Positions 7,351 to 15,237 are shown, numbered from the stretch's first letter. The stretch: DNA of 25,751 bases from Candidatus Nealsonbacteria bacterium RBG_13_42_11 (GCA_001821455.1 MHLY01000007.1:42817-68567), one strand, 5' to 3'. A program made the numbers and translations. Notes: generated by a model from the sequence alone, not told the origin.

Positions 7351-8319
7351 ACCCATCTTTTTTTTGACTTCCTGCATGGTGGTCTGAGCCAGAATCTGGG
7401 CCTTTCTTTTGCCCTGTTCTAAAATCTCTTTAATATAAACTTCCCGCGAGAGGAACTCTTGTTTTTTTCTTTGGAAAGGCGCCAGAGAATCAATTAACAA
7501 ATTAGCCAGGGATTTTTTGAATTCGGCATACCCCTTTCCTTCAAATTTCTTTTCAATTTCTTTGATTGTTTTTTCCGAAAACAGAGAGTAAATAGTCAGT
7601 AAATTGGAGATGCCCGGTTTTTTCTTCTCGTCATATCTTATTTGTTTTCCCGTGTCGGTGACAGCCGACATTATTTTCTTTTTTATTTCTTCCGGCGTAT
7701 CAAACAAGCCGATGCATCCCTGGGGATGGTCGGTTTTTGACATTTTTTTCTTGGGATTCTGGAGAGACATTATTTTTTCTCCCACATTGGGTAACAGAGA
7801 TTTCGGCTCCACAAAAACTTTACCGAATTTTTTATTGAAGCGCCTCGCGACTTCCCGGGTCAATTCCACGTGCTGCTGCTGATCCAGGCCCACCGGAACC
7901 GCTTCGGTTTGATAAAGCAGAATATCAGCCGCCATCAAAAGGGGATAGTTTAAAAGTCCGGCGTTAATATATTCGGGATGTTTTTTGGATTTTTCCTTAA
8001 ACTGGGTCATGCGGTAAAGTTCTCCTAGGGGGGTAAAAGTTCCCAAAAGCCAGGCAAGTTCAGCATGTTCTTTAACTTCCGATTGGATAAAAAAGACGCA
8101 TTTTTCCGGTTTTAAGCCGGCGGCCAGATAAGCCACGGCCAGTTCCAGAATGTTTTTCTGCAGTTCACCTGATTTATACGGAGTGGTTACGGCGTGCAAA
8201 TCAACAATGCAAAAAATACACTCATTTTTTTCCTGAAGCTCAATCCATTGTTTTATGGCTCCCAAATAATTTCCGATATGCAGTTCGCCCGTAGGCCTGA
8301 TACCGCTAAATATTTTCAT
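7342..8319 (-). CDS. trpS: Tryptophanyl-tRNA synthetase
   Basis: This class I aminoacyl-tRNA synthetase charges tRNA-Trp with tryptophan using ATP. It is 325 residues, normal for bacterial TrpS. It starts MKIFSGIRPTGELHIGNYLGA, containing the HIGH-type motif HIGN, and has LLMAADILLYQTEAVPVGLDQQQHVELTREVARR and the KMSKS-type motif KKKMSKT. The frame extends upstream to 8391, but the family homology begins at ATG 8319, and the upstream part would overlap rnj; 8319 is therefore used. It lies 4 bases after the rnj stop and is the last gene of the long minus-strand run. Its 3' end overlaps manB by 9 bases. Confidence 0.96.
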   Translation of the reverse strand: MKIFSGIRPTGELHIGNYLGAIKQWIELQEKNECIFCIVDLHAVTTPYKSGELQKNILELAVAYLAAGLKPEKCVFFIQSEVKEHAELAWLLGTFTPLGELYRMTQFKEKSKKHPEYINAGLLNYPLLMAADILLYQTEAVPVGLDQQQHVELTREVARRFNKKFGKVFVEPKSLLPNVGEKIMSLQNPKKKMSKTDHPQGCIGLFDTPEEIKKKIMSAVTDTGKQIRYDEKKKPGISNLLTIYSLFSEKTIKEIEKKFEGKGYAEFKKSLANLLIDSLAPFQRKKQEFLSREVYIKEILEQGKRKAQILAQTTMQEVKKKMGLS

Positions 8320-8323
8320 ATTT

Positions 8324-10006
8324 TTATACTTCGATAACGACCGGCAGCACCATGGGTCTTCTTCTTGTTTTTTGGAAGAGGAATTCGCCAACCCGGTTTC
8401 TTAATTCGTCTTTGACATAGGTCCAGTTTACCGCTCCGCCCTCCGTCGTTATTTCATTAATAATTCCGATTACTTTTTTTCTGGTTTCTTTCAGTAAATC
8501 CTTGGATTCTCTCAAATAAACAAAGCCTCTTGATATTATATCAGGAGAGCCTCTTACCTTGCCAGTTTGTTTATCCACTATGGCGACAATGACAAACATG
8601 CCGTCCTTGGCCAGCATATGCCGGTCTCTTAAAACTATTTCTCCGACGTCCCCGATTCCCAGGCCGTCCACCATGACGTAGCTTGACGGCGCTTCGCCTT
8701 TTTCAATTAAAATCCTTTTTTGGTTCAAGTTGATAATCTGGCCGTTTTCAGCCACAATGACATTTTTCTCGGGCACGCCCGCTTCCAGGGCCAATTGGGC
8801 ATGGCTTACCAGCATGGAATACTGGCCGTGAATCGGCAAAAAGAATTTGGGCCTGATCATTTTTATCATTTCAATCAGTTCTTCCTGCTGAGCGTGGCCT
8901 CCGGCATGGATATCCATCATCTTATAATGGAAAACTTTTACTCCCTGGCGCAAAATATTATCTTTAAGAATTTGAACCGTTCTTTCGTTGCCGGGGATAA
9001 CCGAAGAGGAAAGAATAACGGAATCTCCCTTTCTGAGGCGCAAAAACCTGTGGTCTTTCTGGGCAATCCGCATCAGGGCCGCGTCGGCCTCGCCCTGAGC
9101 GCCGGTGCACAAGATGGTGATTTTTGAATCAGGATATTTGTGAGTTTCTTTGGTTGAAATAATCGTTCCCCTTTTTGATTTGATGTATCCCAAAATCCTG
9201 CAAATTTCAACATTACTTTTCATCGAATATCCTTCCATGGCCACGTGTCTCCCGTATTTTTCAGACAAAGAAATGATCTGCTGAATTCTGTTAATCAAAG
9301 AGGCGAAGGTGGCGGCAATGATTCTGCCCGAGGAACGTTTGAAAATTTCTTCCAGATTTTCCTCAATTGTTTTTTCAGAAAGAGAATGGTTTTCTTCTTC
9401 AGCTCCCGTAGAATCTGACATCAGCAATAACACGCCTTCTCTGCCAAAAGCCCTGAGTTTCTGGAAATCAGTCGGCAAATCGTTTACCGGATTCGGGTCA
9501 AACTTAAAATCGGAAGTATCAATGATATTGCCTATCGGGGTTCTGATAAACAGCCCCAAGTTGTCAGGGATGTTGTGGTTTTGCCTGAAAAACTCAACCT
9601 GAAAAACGCCCAATTTGATTTTTGAGCCGTTTCTTACTTCATTAACCTTTAAATGCGGCAGATTCGGAAATTCGTCCTCTCTTTTTAAAATTATTCCCTT
9701 AGTCAGGGGAGAGGCGAAAAATTGCAAATCGGGCCTCCAGATTTTTTTAATTAAATAGGGGATAGCGCCGATATGGTCATAGTGGCCGTGCGTAAAAACA
9801 ACGCCTAAAATATTATTTTCTTTTCCTTTCAGATAACTGGTATTCGGAACTATGTAATCTACGCCCGGCATGCCTTCTTCAGGCATCCTGAACCCCATAT
9901 CCAAAATCAAAATCTTCCCTTCATATTCAAGAAGCGTCATATTTCTTCCCACTTCTCCCAGTCCTCCCAAAGGAATTATTTTTAAATTATGTGATATTGT
10001 TTTCAT
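8324..10006 (-). CDS. rnj: Ribonuclease J
   Basis: RNase J is a metallo-beta-lactamase/beta-CASP nuclease with 5'-3' exonuclease and endonuclease activity, central to mRNA decay and RNA maturation in bacteria that have it. The 560-residue product starts MKTISHNLKIIPLGGLGEVGRNM and has the zinc motif THGHYDHIG at about residues 70-78. It also shows the SDST segment, CTGAQGE, SSSVIPGNE, the beta-CASP motif C region IHGQYSMLVSHAQLA, and a C-terminal domain ending RRPMVLPVVIEV. The frame stays open to 10048, but that extension only reads through tRNA-Leu. The chosen ATG at 10006 is one base past the tRNA discriminator base and has no ribosome site, so the mRNA is probably leaderless or translated from an unprocessed precursor. 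trpS follows 4 bases later. Confidence 0.95.
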   Translation of the reverse strand: MKTISHNLKIIPLGGLGEVGRNMTLLEYEGKILILDMGFRMPEEGMPGVDYIVPNTSYLKGKENNILGVVFTHGHYDHIGAIPYLIKKIWRPDLQFFASPLTKGIILKREDEFPNLPHLKVNEVRNGSKIKLGVFQVEFFRQNHNIPDNLGLFIRTPIGNIIDTSDFKFDPNPVNDLPTDFQKLRAFGREGVLLLMSDSTGAEEENHSLSEKTIEENLEEIFKRSSGRIIAATFASLINRIQQIISLSEKYGRHVAMEGYSMKSNVEICRILGYIKSKRGTIISTKETHKYPDSKITILCTGAQGEADAALMRIAQKDHRFLRLRKGDSVILSSSVIPGNERTVQILKDNILRQGVKVFHYKMMDIHAGGHAQQEELIEMIKMIRPKFFLPIHGQYSMLVSHAQLALEAGVPEKNVIVAENGQIINLNQKRILIEKGEAPSSYVMVDGLGIGDVGEIVLRDRHMLAKDGMFVIVAIVDKQTGKVRGSPDIISRGFVYLRESKDLLKETRKKVIGIINEITTEGGAVNWTYVKDELRNRVGEFLFQKTRRRPMVLPVVIEV

Positions 10007-10007
10007 G

Positions 10008-10090
10008 TGCGGGCAGGAGGAGTTGAACCTCCACGAGATTGCTCTCACTAGGTCCTGAACCTAGTGCGTCTGCCATTCCGCCATGCCCGC
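10008..10090 (-). tRNA. tRNA-Leu (anticodon CAG)
   Basis: An 83-base class II tRNA. The acceptor strands GCGGGCA (10090-10084) and TGCCCGC (10015-10009) pair perfectly and are followed by discriminator A at 10008. The D arm is GCG...CGC. The anticodon stem CTAGG/CCTAG encloses loop TTCAGGA, giving anticodon CAG. A long variable arm (GAG/CTC) and T arm GGAGG-TTCAACT-CCTCC are present. CCA is not encoded. Its first 30 bases are also the end of galU, and the rnj ATG begins two bases after the discriminator. Confidence 0.97.
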
Positions 10091-10960
10091 AAGGAATTTT
10101 CTTAATTCCCTGCCGAATTTAGGATGTTTTAAAGAAAGATAAAAATTTGATTTCAGATAAGCCAATTTATTTCCGCACTCCAGCCACTTGCCTTCAAACT
10201 CGTAACCCAGGACTTCTTCCCCTTCTTTTATTTTCTCAGCCAAAACCTCGCTGGTTATCAGTTCCCGTTTTTTGTTGAGGGGCGCTTTTTTAAGCCATTC
10301 AAAGACCTGCGGTGTAAGAATTAATCTTCCGATAATCGCCAAATTAGAAGGAGCGTCTTTTAAGGTTTTTGGTTTTTCTACAATCTTTTCAATTTTATAG
10401 ACCCGGCCTTTTATCTTTTTGACGCCGGCCATTCCGTAAAACTGAAAACTTTCTTTAGGAACCCGGTAGAGGCCGACTATCGGTTTTTTATATTTTTCAA
10501 ACGCCCTGATTAACTGAAGAATGCAGGGGGTTTTTCCCTCCACCACATCATCGGCCCACAGAACGGCGCAAGGATTTTTGTTTAATAATTTCCCCGCCCT
10601 TAATATGGCATCGCCGTCTCCCAGGGGTTTTTTTTGGATTACCTGAGAAAAAGAAATCTTTTTTGAAATTTCCTCCAATCCCCGCAGTTCGCTTAAAAGG
10701 GCGTTTTTCTTTCTTAACTTTAAAATTTCTTCAACCTCCGGGATTTTAGTAAGATATTTCTTGAAATAATTCAAAACCATTTTCTTCTCCGGCCGGTTGA
10801 CGAAAACCACTTCTTTTATTCCCGACTTTACCAATTCCTCGGTAATGTACTGCAAAACCGGCTTATCAACCAAAGGAAAAAGTTCCTTGGCAATAATCTT
10901 GCTTAAAGGCAAAAATCTTGTGCCCAGTCCGGCGATGGGGATAATCGCTTTTTTTATCAT
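10061..10960 (-). CDS. galU: UTP--glucose-1-phosphate uridylyltransferase
   Basis: GalU makes UDP-glucose from UTP and glucose-1-phosphate, a precursor for glycans and envelope polymers. The 299-residue nucleotidyltransferase begins MIKKAIIPIAGLGTRFLPLSKIIAKELFPLVDKPVLQYI, the GalU version of the nucleotide-binding G-x-G-T-R motif. It has LGDGDAIL, the VLWADDVV metal motif, the substrate region YGMAGVKK, and KIVEKPK; the C-terminal KWLECGNKLAYL segment also fits GalU. The start overlaps the upstream cupin gene by 4 bases (ATGA). Uniquely here, there is no stop before tRNA-Leu: the last residues AGMAEWQTH and the TAG stop are read from the tRNA 5' half. RNase P cleavage of a joint transcript would therefore remove the stop codon. 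Confidence 0.92.
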   Translation of the reverse strand: MIKKAIIPIAGLGTRFLPLSKIIAKELFPLVDKPVLQYITEELVKSGIKEVVFVNRPEKKMVLNYFKKYLTKIPEVEEILKLRKKNALLSELRGLEEISKKISFSQVIQKKPLGDGDAILRAGKLLNKNPCAVLWADDVVEGKTPCILQLIRAFEKYKKPIVGLYRVPKESFQFYGMAGVKKIKGRVYKIEKIVEKPKTLKDAPSNLAIIGRLILTPQVFEWLKKAPLNKKRELITSEVLAEKIKEGEEVLGYEFEGKWLECGNKLAYLKSNFYLSLKHPKFGRELRKFLAGMAEWQTH

Positions 10961-11550
10961 TTTTTTAGAAAATCCAAATTCTTCGGAGAAGATTTGAGAG
11001 GTTTTTTAAAACGCAGTTTAGTTATCTTAGCATAATTCCTGTTTTTTAGCCAGCCCGTCTTGGTGTAATAATATCCGGCGCCCTGATATTTTTCAAAAAG
11101 AGAATAATCGCTTTTACATTTTTTTGACAACCAGTTGGCCATAACTAATCTTTTTTTCGCCGGATTGATGGTCAGATGGTCGCAATTCGCCGGCATAATA
11201 ATCCAGTCGCCTTTTCTGGCTTTTACGACCTGAATTTTATTGATTTTATTTTTTTTGCCCCACTGGGAGAGATAAAAAGCCTGACCTTCCAAAACCGTGA
11301 TTAATTCCTGAAAATTATTTAAATGTTTGTGTCCTTTGGTTTTCGGGAACTCTTTTCCCAGCATTTTTGGCGGGATTATCGTTATATCGTATCTTAAATC
11401 GCCTTCCTTTTTTACTCCCCGCCAGACGTAATAAACAATGAAATTTTTTGCCTTCTTATACCATTCCTGGTCATAAAGAACACTCCTTAATTCTTTTAAG
11501 GAACGTTTTATATCCGGTTTCTCATTTTTTAATTGAGTTTTTACTTCCAT
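10957..11550 (-). CDS. Cupin-type glucose-6-phosphate isomerase
   Basis: This protein resembles the metal-dependent cupin phosphoglucose isomerases first known from Archaea, which interconvert fructose-6-P and glucose-6-P and are unrelated to the usual PGI. The 197-residue product shows the cupin motif 1 region PPKMLGKEFPKTKGHKH...FQE, supplying two His and a Glu as metal ligands. A later MPANCDHLTINP supplies the third His, and LITVLEGQAFYL forms the barrel strand between them. The frame extends to 11574, but ATG 11550 (MEVKTQLK) is preferred, leaving a 10-base overlap with the upstream solute-binding gene. Its stop overlaps the galU start (ATGA), so PGI and GalU are translationally linked. 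The isomerase function is inferred from motif and context. Confidence 0.8.
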   Translation of the reverse strand: MEVKTQLKNEKPDIKRSLKELRSVLYDQEWYKKAKNFIVYYVWRGVKKEGDLRYDITIIPPKMLGKEFPKTKGHKHLNNFQELITVLEGQAFYLSQWGKKNKINKIQVVKARKGDWIIMPANCDHLTINPAKKRLVMANWLSKKCKSDYSLFEKYQGAGYYYTKTGWLKNRNYAKITKLRFKKPLKSSPKNLDFLKK

Positions 11551-13532
11551 GCTCTTTTGGTTTTTATATACCAATTCTCAATCCCAGAAAATCTTTTTGA
11601 AGGATCGGTAATTATTTTGGCGTCAATTCCCTTGATTTCATTTGAGACAAAATAAAGATAATCCTGGCTGTAGAGGAATACCGCCGGCGCGTCTTTAATC
11701 AGAATATCCTGGAACTTTTCCAAATCTTTTTTCGCCAGTTCCAAATCCTGGGTTTCGCGCGCTTCTTCCAACAGTTTATCGCAATCCTTATTTTCATAAC
11801 CGGCCAGATTTAATCCCGGATCTTTTACCTGAGAAGAGTGCCAGAAGGGGTAGGGGTCGGGCACGGCTCCTAAAACTTCGCCGAATAAAATTATTTCATA
11901 ATTCCTCGGTTTTATTACTTCTGTTTCCAGAGTTGAAATATCAGAAGTTTTTATTTCCAGATTAACCCCTATTTTTTTCCACTGATTTTTTAAAATGTCG
12001 GCAACTTTGATTAAAACCGGCTGGTTTACCGTGCTGATGATAAAAGAGAGCGCTAAGGTTTCTTCTGAAGGAGCCGCACACAACTCGTTCAATTTAGCCA
12101 TGGTTGATTTTTTAACGTCGCCCGTTCCTTTTTCCAGGCCCGCCGGTTTTAAAATAGTTTCGGCGTATTTTTCCTGAAATTTGATTACCGCTTCCTTGGT
12201 TTTGCCTCCGAAATAGCCGGTTATTTCCCCTTCAGGATAAATTTCCGGGTCTTTAGCCAGACATTTCTGCAATTCCTGGACTTCGGCGCCCTGGGAGCCG
12301 ACAGTCAAAACGCTTTTAAACTGGAAAGCCGGTTCTTTTTTAACGTCTTTTTCCCTGACGCCGTTTTCGTTTTCTGTAAATCCGGCCTCAGTTAAAAGTT
12401 GTTTGGCTTTTTCCAAATCAAATCCATAGGTCGTTGTCGGGTTTTCAAATCCGTAAATTCCAGGCAGAAGGGGAGAATCAATAATTTCACCCTGGCCCGA
12501 CAAAACCTCCCTGACAATTTCTTCTTTATCGGTGCCGTAATTTAATGCTTCTCTGATTTTATCATCAGAGAAAATTTCCGACTTCACCGGGTTAAAAAAT
12601 AAGGCAAAATACCTCGGGAGCGAAAGACGGTATTCTGAAAAATCTTTAAGGTTTCCAGCTTTTTCAAGGGAACTAAGCGAAAAACCCTTAATCTCCCTGG
12701 ATTTGGAAGCCGAAATTATTTCACTCTCGCTATTAACGAAATAGAGAACGATTTTAGAAATATGGGGGCGGGAACCCGCATAATTATTATTTACAACCAA
12801 ATCCATCGATTTGATATTCCCCTGATTATCCTGCGTAAAACTCTTTAACTTATAAGGGCCGGAACCGATTGGCTTCAGATTATAAATGGAAAGCGGGAAG
12901 TTTTCCGTTGAAATTTTTTCCCAAAGGTGCTGGGGCAGGATTTTCAGCGTGCAGTTTTCCAAAAAAACAGTGGAAGGATTTTTTAATTCAAAGCGAATGC
13001 CCGAATCAGAGATTTTTTCCACTTCCACTCCCAGCCAGCTGGCCCTGATCGGGCTTTTAAAAGAAGGATTTTGAATTGTTTTAATCGTAAAAACAACATC
13101 ATCGGCTGTCAGGGGCGCGCCGTCCGACCATAAAAGATTATCTTTCAGGTAAAACTCATAAACCTTGCCGTCCTCCGAAATTTTATATTCTTTTATCAAA
13201 TCCGGAATAATTTTATTAAGTTCCGTTGCCGCAGCGTCATATTTCATCAGGCCGGAATAAATTAATTCGGTTAAGTCGCGGTCCACGTCGGAAGTGGCGG
13301 CATATAAGGGATTAATAAAGCGGGGAGAACCGATGACGGCCTCAATGTAAATTCCGTCATCATCCGGTACGATTTCCGTATGTTTAAAATAAAAAGTGAA
13401 GAAGAGCAAAAGAAGGCTGAAAACGGCCAGAAACAAAAAAACGAAGAAAATCTTTTTTTCTTTCCTGCTTAAAACTTTAAAAAATTGCCTCCATTGCGAC
13501 CCGGAAGGCCATTGAGAGGGGAAAAGAGACAT
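11541..13532 (-). CDS. Peptide-type extracellular solute-binding protein with inserted peptidoglycan-binding domain
   Basis: A 663-residue member of the family 5 extracellular solute-binding proteins (oligopeptide/nickel type). A membrane segment at about residues 28-49 has no lipobox, so the protein is probably anchored by it. The first lobe starts with IYIEAVIGSPRFINPLYAATSDVDRDLTELIYSGL and contains YEFYLKDNLLWSDGAPLTADDVVFTI, typical of the family. At about residues 405-482 a peptidoglycan-binding type 1 domain is inserted (VGSQGAEVQELQKCL, then GYFGGKTKEAVIKFQEKY). The solute-binding fold then resumes (LALSFIIST to IKGIDAKIITDPSKRF). It starts directly after secG. No permease or ATPase genes are nearby, so transport is not shown; a cell-wall-attached peptide sensor or scavenger is equally possible. 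Confidence 0.85.
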   Translation of the reverse strand: MSLFPSQWPSGSQWRQFFKVLSRKEKKIFFVFLFLAVFSLLLLFFTFYFKHTEIVPDDDGIYIEAVIGSPRFINPLYAATSDVDRDLTELIYSGLMKYDAAATELNKIIPDLIKEYKISEDGKVYEFYLKDNLLWSDGAPLTADDVVFTIKTIQNPSFKSPIRASWLGVEVEKISDSGIRFELKNPSTVFLENCTLKILPQHLWEKISTENFPLSIYNLKPIGSGPYKLKSFTQDNQGNIKSMDLVVNNNYAGSRPHISKIVLYFVNSESEIISASKSREIKGFSLSSLEKAGNLKDFSEYRLSLPRYFALFFNPVKSEIFSDDKIREALNYGTDKEEIVREVLSGQGEIIDSPLLPGIYGFENPTTTYGFDLEKAKQLLTEAGFTENENGVREKDVKKEPAFQFKSVLTVGSQGAEVQELQKCLAKDPEIYPEGEITGYFGGKTKEAVIKFQEKYAETILKPAGLEKGTGDVKKSTMAKLNELCAAPSEETLALSFIISTVNQPVLIKVADILKNQWKKIGVNLEIKTSDISTLETEVIKPRNYEIILFGEVLGAVPDPYPFWHSSQVKDPGLNLAGYENKDCDKLLEEARETQDLELAKKDLEKFQDILIKDAPAVFLYSQDYLYFVSNEIKGIDAKIITDPSKRFSGIENWYIKTKRAWK

Positions 13533-13751
13533 CTAAAACAAAAGATTTAACAAAGAGGAAACAATAAAGAGCGTTCCGCAGGCTACTGTGGCCCAAAATA
13601 ATTTTTTTTGGATTCCCCGCCGGGTGGCGTAAAATCCGCCTTCTTGGCCGAAGGCCGAACCTAAAGCAGTTCCTCTTTGCTGAAGCATGATTAAAATGAT
13701 CAAGAGAATGGAAATGACAATTTGAAATAAAGGTAAATATTGCTGTAGCAT
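13533..13751 (-). CDS. secG: Preprotein translocase subunit SecG
   Basis: SecG is the small accessory subunit of the SecYEG protein export channel in the cytoplasmic membrane. The 72-residue protein has two membrane segments (about 5-24 and 52-70) flanking the conserved loop LMLQQRGTALGSAFGQEGGFYATRRG, which is the family signature. The stop abuts the start of the solute-binding protein gene, which is a plausible Sec substrate. The gene starts 6 bases after the upstream holin-like gene and has no Shine-Dalgarno. Confidence 0.93.
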   Translation of the reverse strand: MLQQYLPLFQIVISILLIILIMLQQRGTALGSAFGQEGGFYATRRGIQKKLFWATVACGTLFIVSSLLNLLF

Positions 13752-13757
13752 GGTTTT

Positions 13758-14093
13758 TTACAAAAGCCCGAGAATAAACCCTACGCCCCAGACAATAAGA
13801 CTCGTCCAGAAAAGCGGGACAATGCCCTGAATGACCAATTCCGGGAAGAAAATATCAACCGCCCAGATAATCAGCATATTGATTACCAGGCCGATTAAGC
13901 CGAAAGTCAGAATTCTTAAAGGCAGAGTGATGATTTTTAAAATCGGCTTGATGAAAAAATTAATCAATCCAAGAAAACAGCCGGCTAAAATCAAATATTT
14001 CATTTCGCCGGTAAATTCCACTCCGGGAACGAATCTTTGAGCCAACCAGAGGGTAAAGACTCCGCCGATTAAATTCCAAAGTAAGCTCATCAT
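13758..14093 (-). CDS. Phage holin family 4 (YvlD-like) membrane protein
   Basis: A 111-residue membrane protein with about four hydrophobic segments. It shows the pattern of the small YvlD/PF04020-type family: WNLIGGVFTLWLAQRFVPGVEFTG, LGLINFFIKPILKIITLPLRILTFGLIGLVINML, then a final helix pair ending GLL. The conserved N-F-I/x-KPIL and LTFGL segments identify it. The name reflects a family label; no lysis role is implied, and the chromosomal copies have no firmly established function. Two ATGs stand in tandem (14093 and 14090). The predicted promoter puts the transcript start at 14093. It heads the long minus-strand run to trpS. Confidence 0.85.
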   Translation of the reverse strand: MMSLLWNLIGGVFTLWLAQRFVPGVEFTGEMKYLILAGCFLGLINFFIKPILKIITLPLRILTFGLIGLVINMLIIWAVDIFFPELVIQGIVPLFWTSLIVWGVGFILGLL

Positions 14094-14099
14094 TGATTA

Positions 14100-14128
14100 A
14101 TAGTAGCACAAGTTTACTTTTCAAGCAA
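14100..14128 (-). promoter_or_regulatory. Promoter for the holin-secG-SBP-PGI-galU-tRNA-rnj-trpS run (leaderless layout)
   Basis: On the minus strand, TTGCTT (14128-14123), a 17-base spacer and TACTAT (14105-14100) precede the tandem ATGs. The -10 ends 6 bases before ATG 14093, placing the transcription start on or next to the start codon. Confidence 0.5.
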
Positions 14129-14138
14129 TTGTTTCAAT

Positions 14139-15155
14139 TCAGAATTTGTCAACAGAAAGACAGGGTTGGAAATATTCATTAATTTTAATGTTTACTGGAA
14201 CTACTTGTTTAATTTTTTTACCTTTGATTAAAATTTTAACCATCTGGCCTTCCATAGTTTCTTCGGAAAAACTTTGGTCAAAAACAAAGTTTCCCAAACT
14301 GTAAAAGATATAGCCATTATTGTAGATTTCACTTCCTTGAATTACGTGCGGGTGATGGCCAACTACCATGTCGGCGCCGGCATCAATTGCCATTTTAGAA
14401 AAATCTGTTTGGAACTGGTTAGGCGTTTTTTGATATTCTTCTCCGGCATGGAGAGAAACAATCAGAATATCCGAATTTTGTTTAGCTAATTTTATATCCT
14501 CTTCTATTTTTTCAAAATCGTTTTCCGAAATCCAAGCCATACCCGAGTTTTCTCCCCAAGACCGCCAGTTTTCCGAACCCAAATTCGTATAAGCCAAAAA
14601 AGCAACCCTAATTCCTTTTACCTCCTTGATAACAGCCGAGAAAGTTTCCGTGGCGTTAAAACCCGCGCCAACGTAATCGATTTCCGCTTCTTTTAATCTG
14701 TTTAAAGTGTCCTCAAGAGCCCGCCTTCCATAATCAAACATATGATTATTAGCCAAGGATAACAGATTAAAGCCGGCAAAAGTTAGACCCTCAATCGCTT
14801 CCGGCTTGGCCCGAAAAGAGTAAATGCTGCCAACTTTCTCGCCCTGGTCGGAAATCGGCCCCTCCAAATTTCCGAAAACAATATCCGCCCCATTTAAGTA
14901 ATCCGCGATTTTCAAAAAAGGAAATTTAAAATCTCCGCCGCCCTCTTTTTCAATCATATATTCTACACCTCTATCAAGCATCATATCTCCAACCAGGATT
15001 ACATTAATCATTTTTTCTTTATTCAGTTGCGAAGAAAAATTAAGCGTCATCTCATATTCTATGAATTCAGTAAATCGCTGAATTTCAGTTAGGCAAATAA
15101 AACCGGCTAAAGCGGCGACAATGATTAAAACCAGCCACGGTAAAAATTTTCTCAT
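14139..15155 (-). CDS. CapA-family protein (metallophosphoesterase-like)
   Basis: A 338-residue member of the CapA/PGA_cap family, named after the Bacillus poly-gamma-glutamate capsule protein. It has the calcineurin-like fold and is usually membrane-bound on the outside of the cell. An N-terminal membrane segment (about residues 4-24) is followed by the family motifs: VILVGDMMLDRGVE, ADIVFGNLEGPIS, FNLLSLANNHMFDYG, IVSLHAGEEYQ, ADMVVGHHPHVIQGSE and YIFYSLGNFVFDQ. The Asp, Asn and His residues in GDMM, GNLE, NNH and GHHPH are the expected metal/active-site positions. No capB/capC neighbours are present, so polyglutamate synthesis is not implied. The gene diverges from uvrA and precedes the holin-like gene by 45 bases. 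Confidence 0.92.
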   Translation of the reverse strand: MRKFLPWLVLIIVAALAGFICLTEIQRFTEFIEYEMTLNFSSQLNKEKMINVILVGDMMLDRGVEYMIEKEGGGDFKFPFLKIADYLNGADIVFGNLEGPISDQGEKVGSIYSFRAKPEAIEGLTFAGFNLLSLANNHMFDYGRRALEDTLNRLKEAEIDYVGAGFNATETFSAVIKEVKGIRVAFLAYTNLGSENWRSWGENSGMAWISENDFEKIEEDIKLAKQNSDILIVSLHAGEEYQKTPNQFQTDFSKMAIDAGADMVVGHHPHVIQGSEIYNNGYIFYSLGNFVFDQSFSEETMEGQMVKILIKGKKIKQVVPVNIKINEYFQPCLSVDKF

Positions 15156-15162
15156 TACATCT

Positions 15163-15192
15163 ATTTTAATCTTATTTATATGCTATTGACAG
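15163..15192 (-). promoter_or_regulatory. Candidate capA promoter (leaderless layout)
   Basis: On the minus strand, CTGTCA (15192-15187), an 18-base spacer and TAAAAT (15168-15163) precede capA. The -10 ends 7 bases before ATG 15155, so no real leader would be made. Both boxes are imperfect, so this is moderate evidence. Confidence 0.45.
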
Positions 15193-15208
15193 AGAGATTA
15201 TCTATCCC

Positions 15209-15237
15209 TTGAACCCTTCTGAATTTTAGAGTATAAT
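15209..15237 (+). promoter_or_regulatory. uvrA promoter
   Basis: TTGAAC (15209-15214), a 17-base spacer and a perfect TATAAT (15232-15237) lie upstream of uvrA. Transcription would begin near 15244, leaving a leader of about 5 bases with no room for a Shine-Dalgarno site. No SOS box was recognised. Confidence 0.7.

Noticed and set aside
7351..7365. Terminator for the phosphohexomutase gene at a T run
   Set aside because: The T run after the stop has no stable hairpin before it; only a 4-bp stem could be drawn.
8320..8391. Extended N-terminus of TrpS
   Set aside because: It overlaps the rnj 3' end in another frame, and the family start MKIFSGIRPTG is at 8319.
10007..10048. Extended N-terminus of RNase J reading through tRNA-Leu
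   Set aside because: The extra residues are translated tRNA sequence with no homology; the conserved protein starts at ATG 10006.
13758..14093. Prophage remnant because of the holin family name
   Set aside because: No other phage gene is near; this family is common on bacterial chromosomes.
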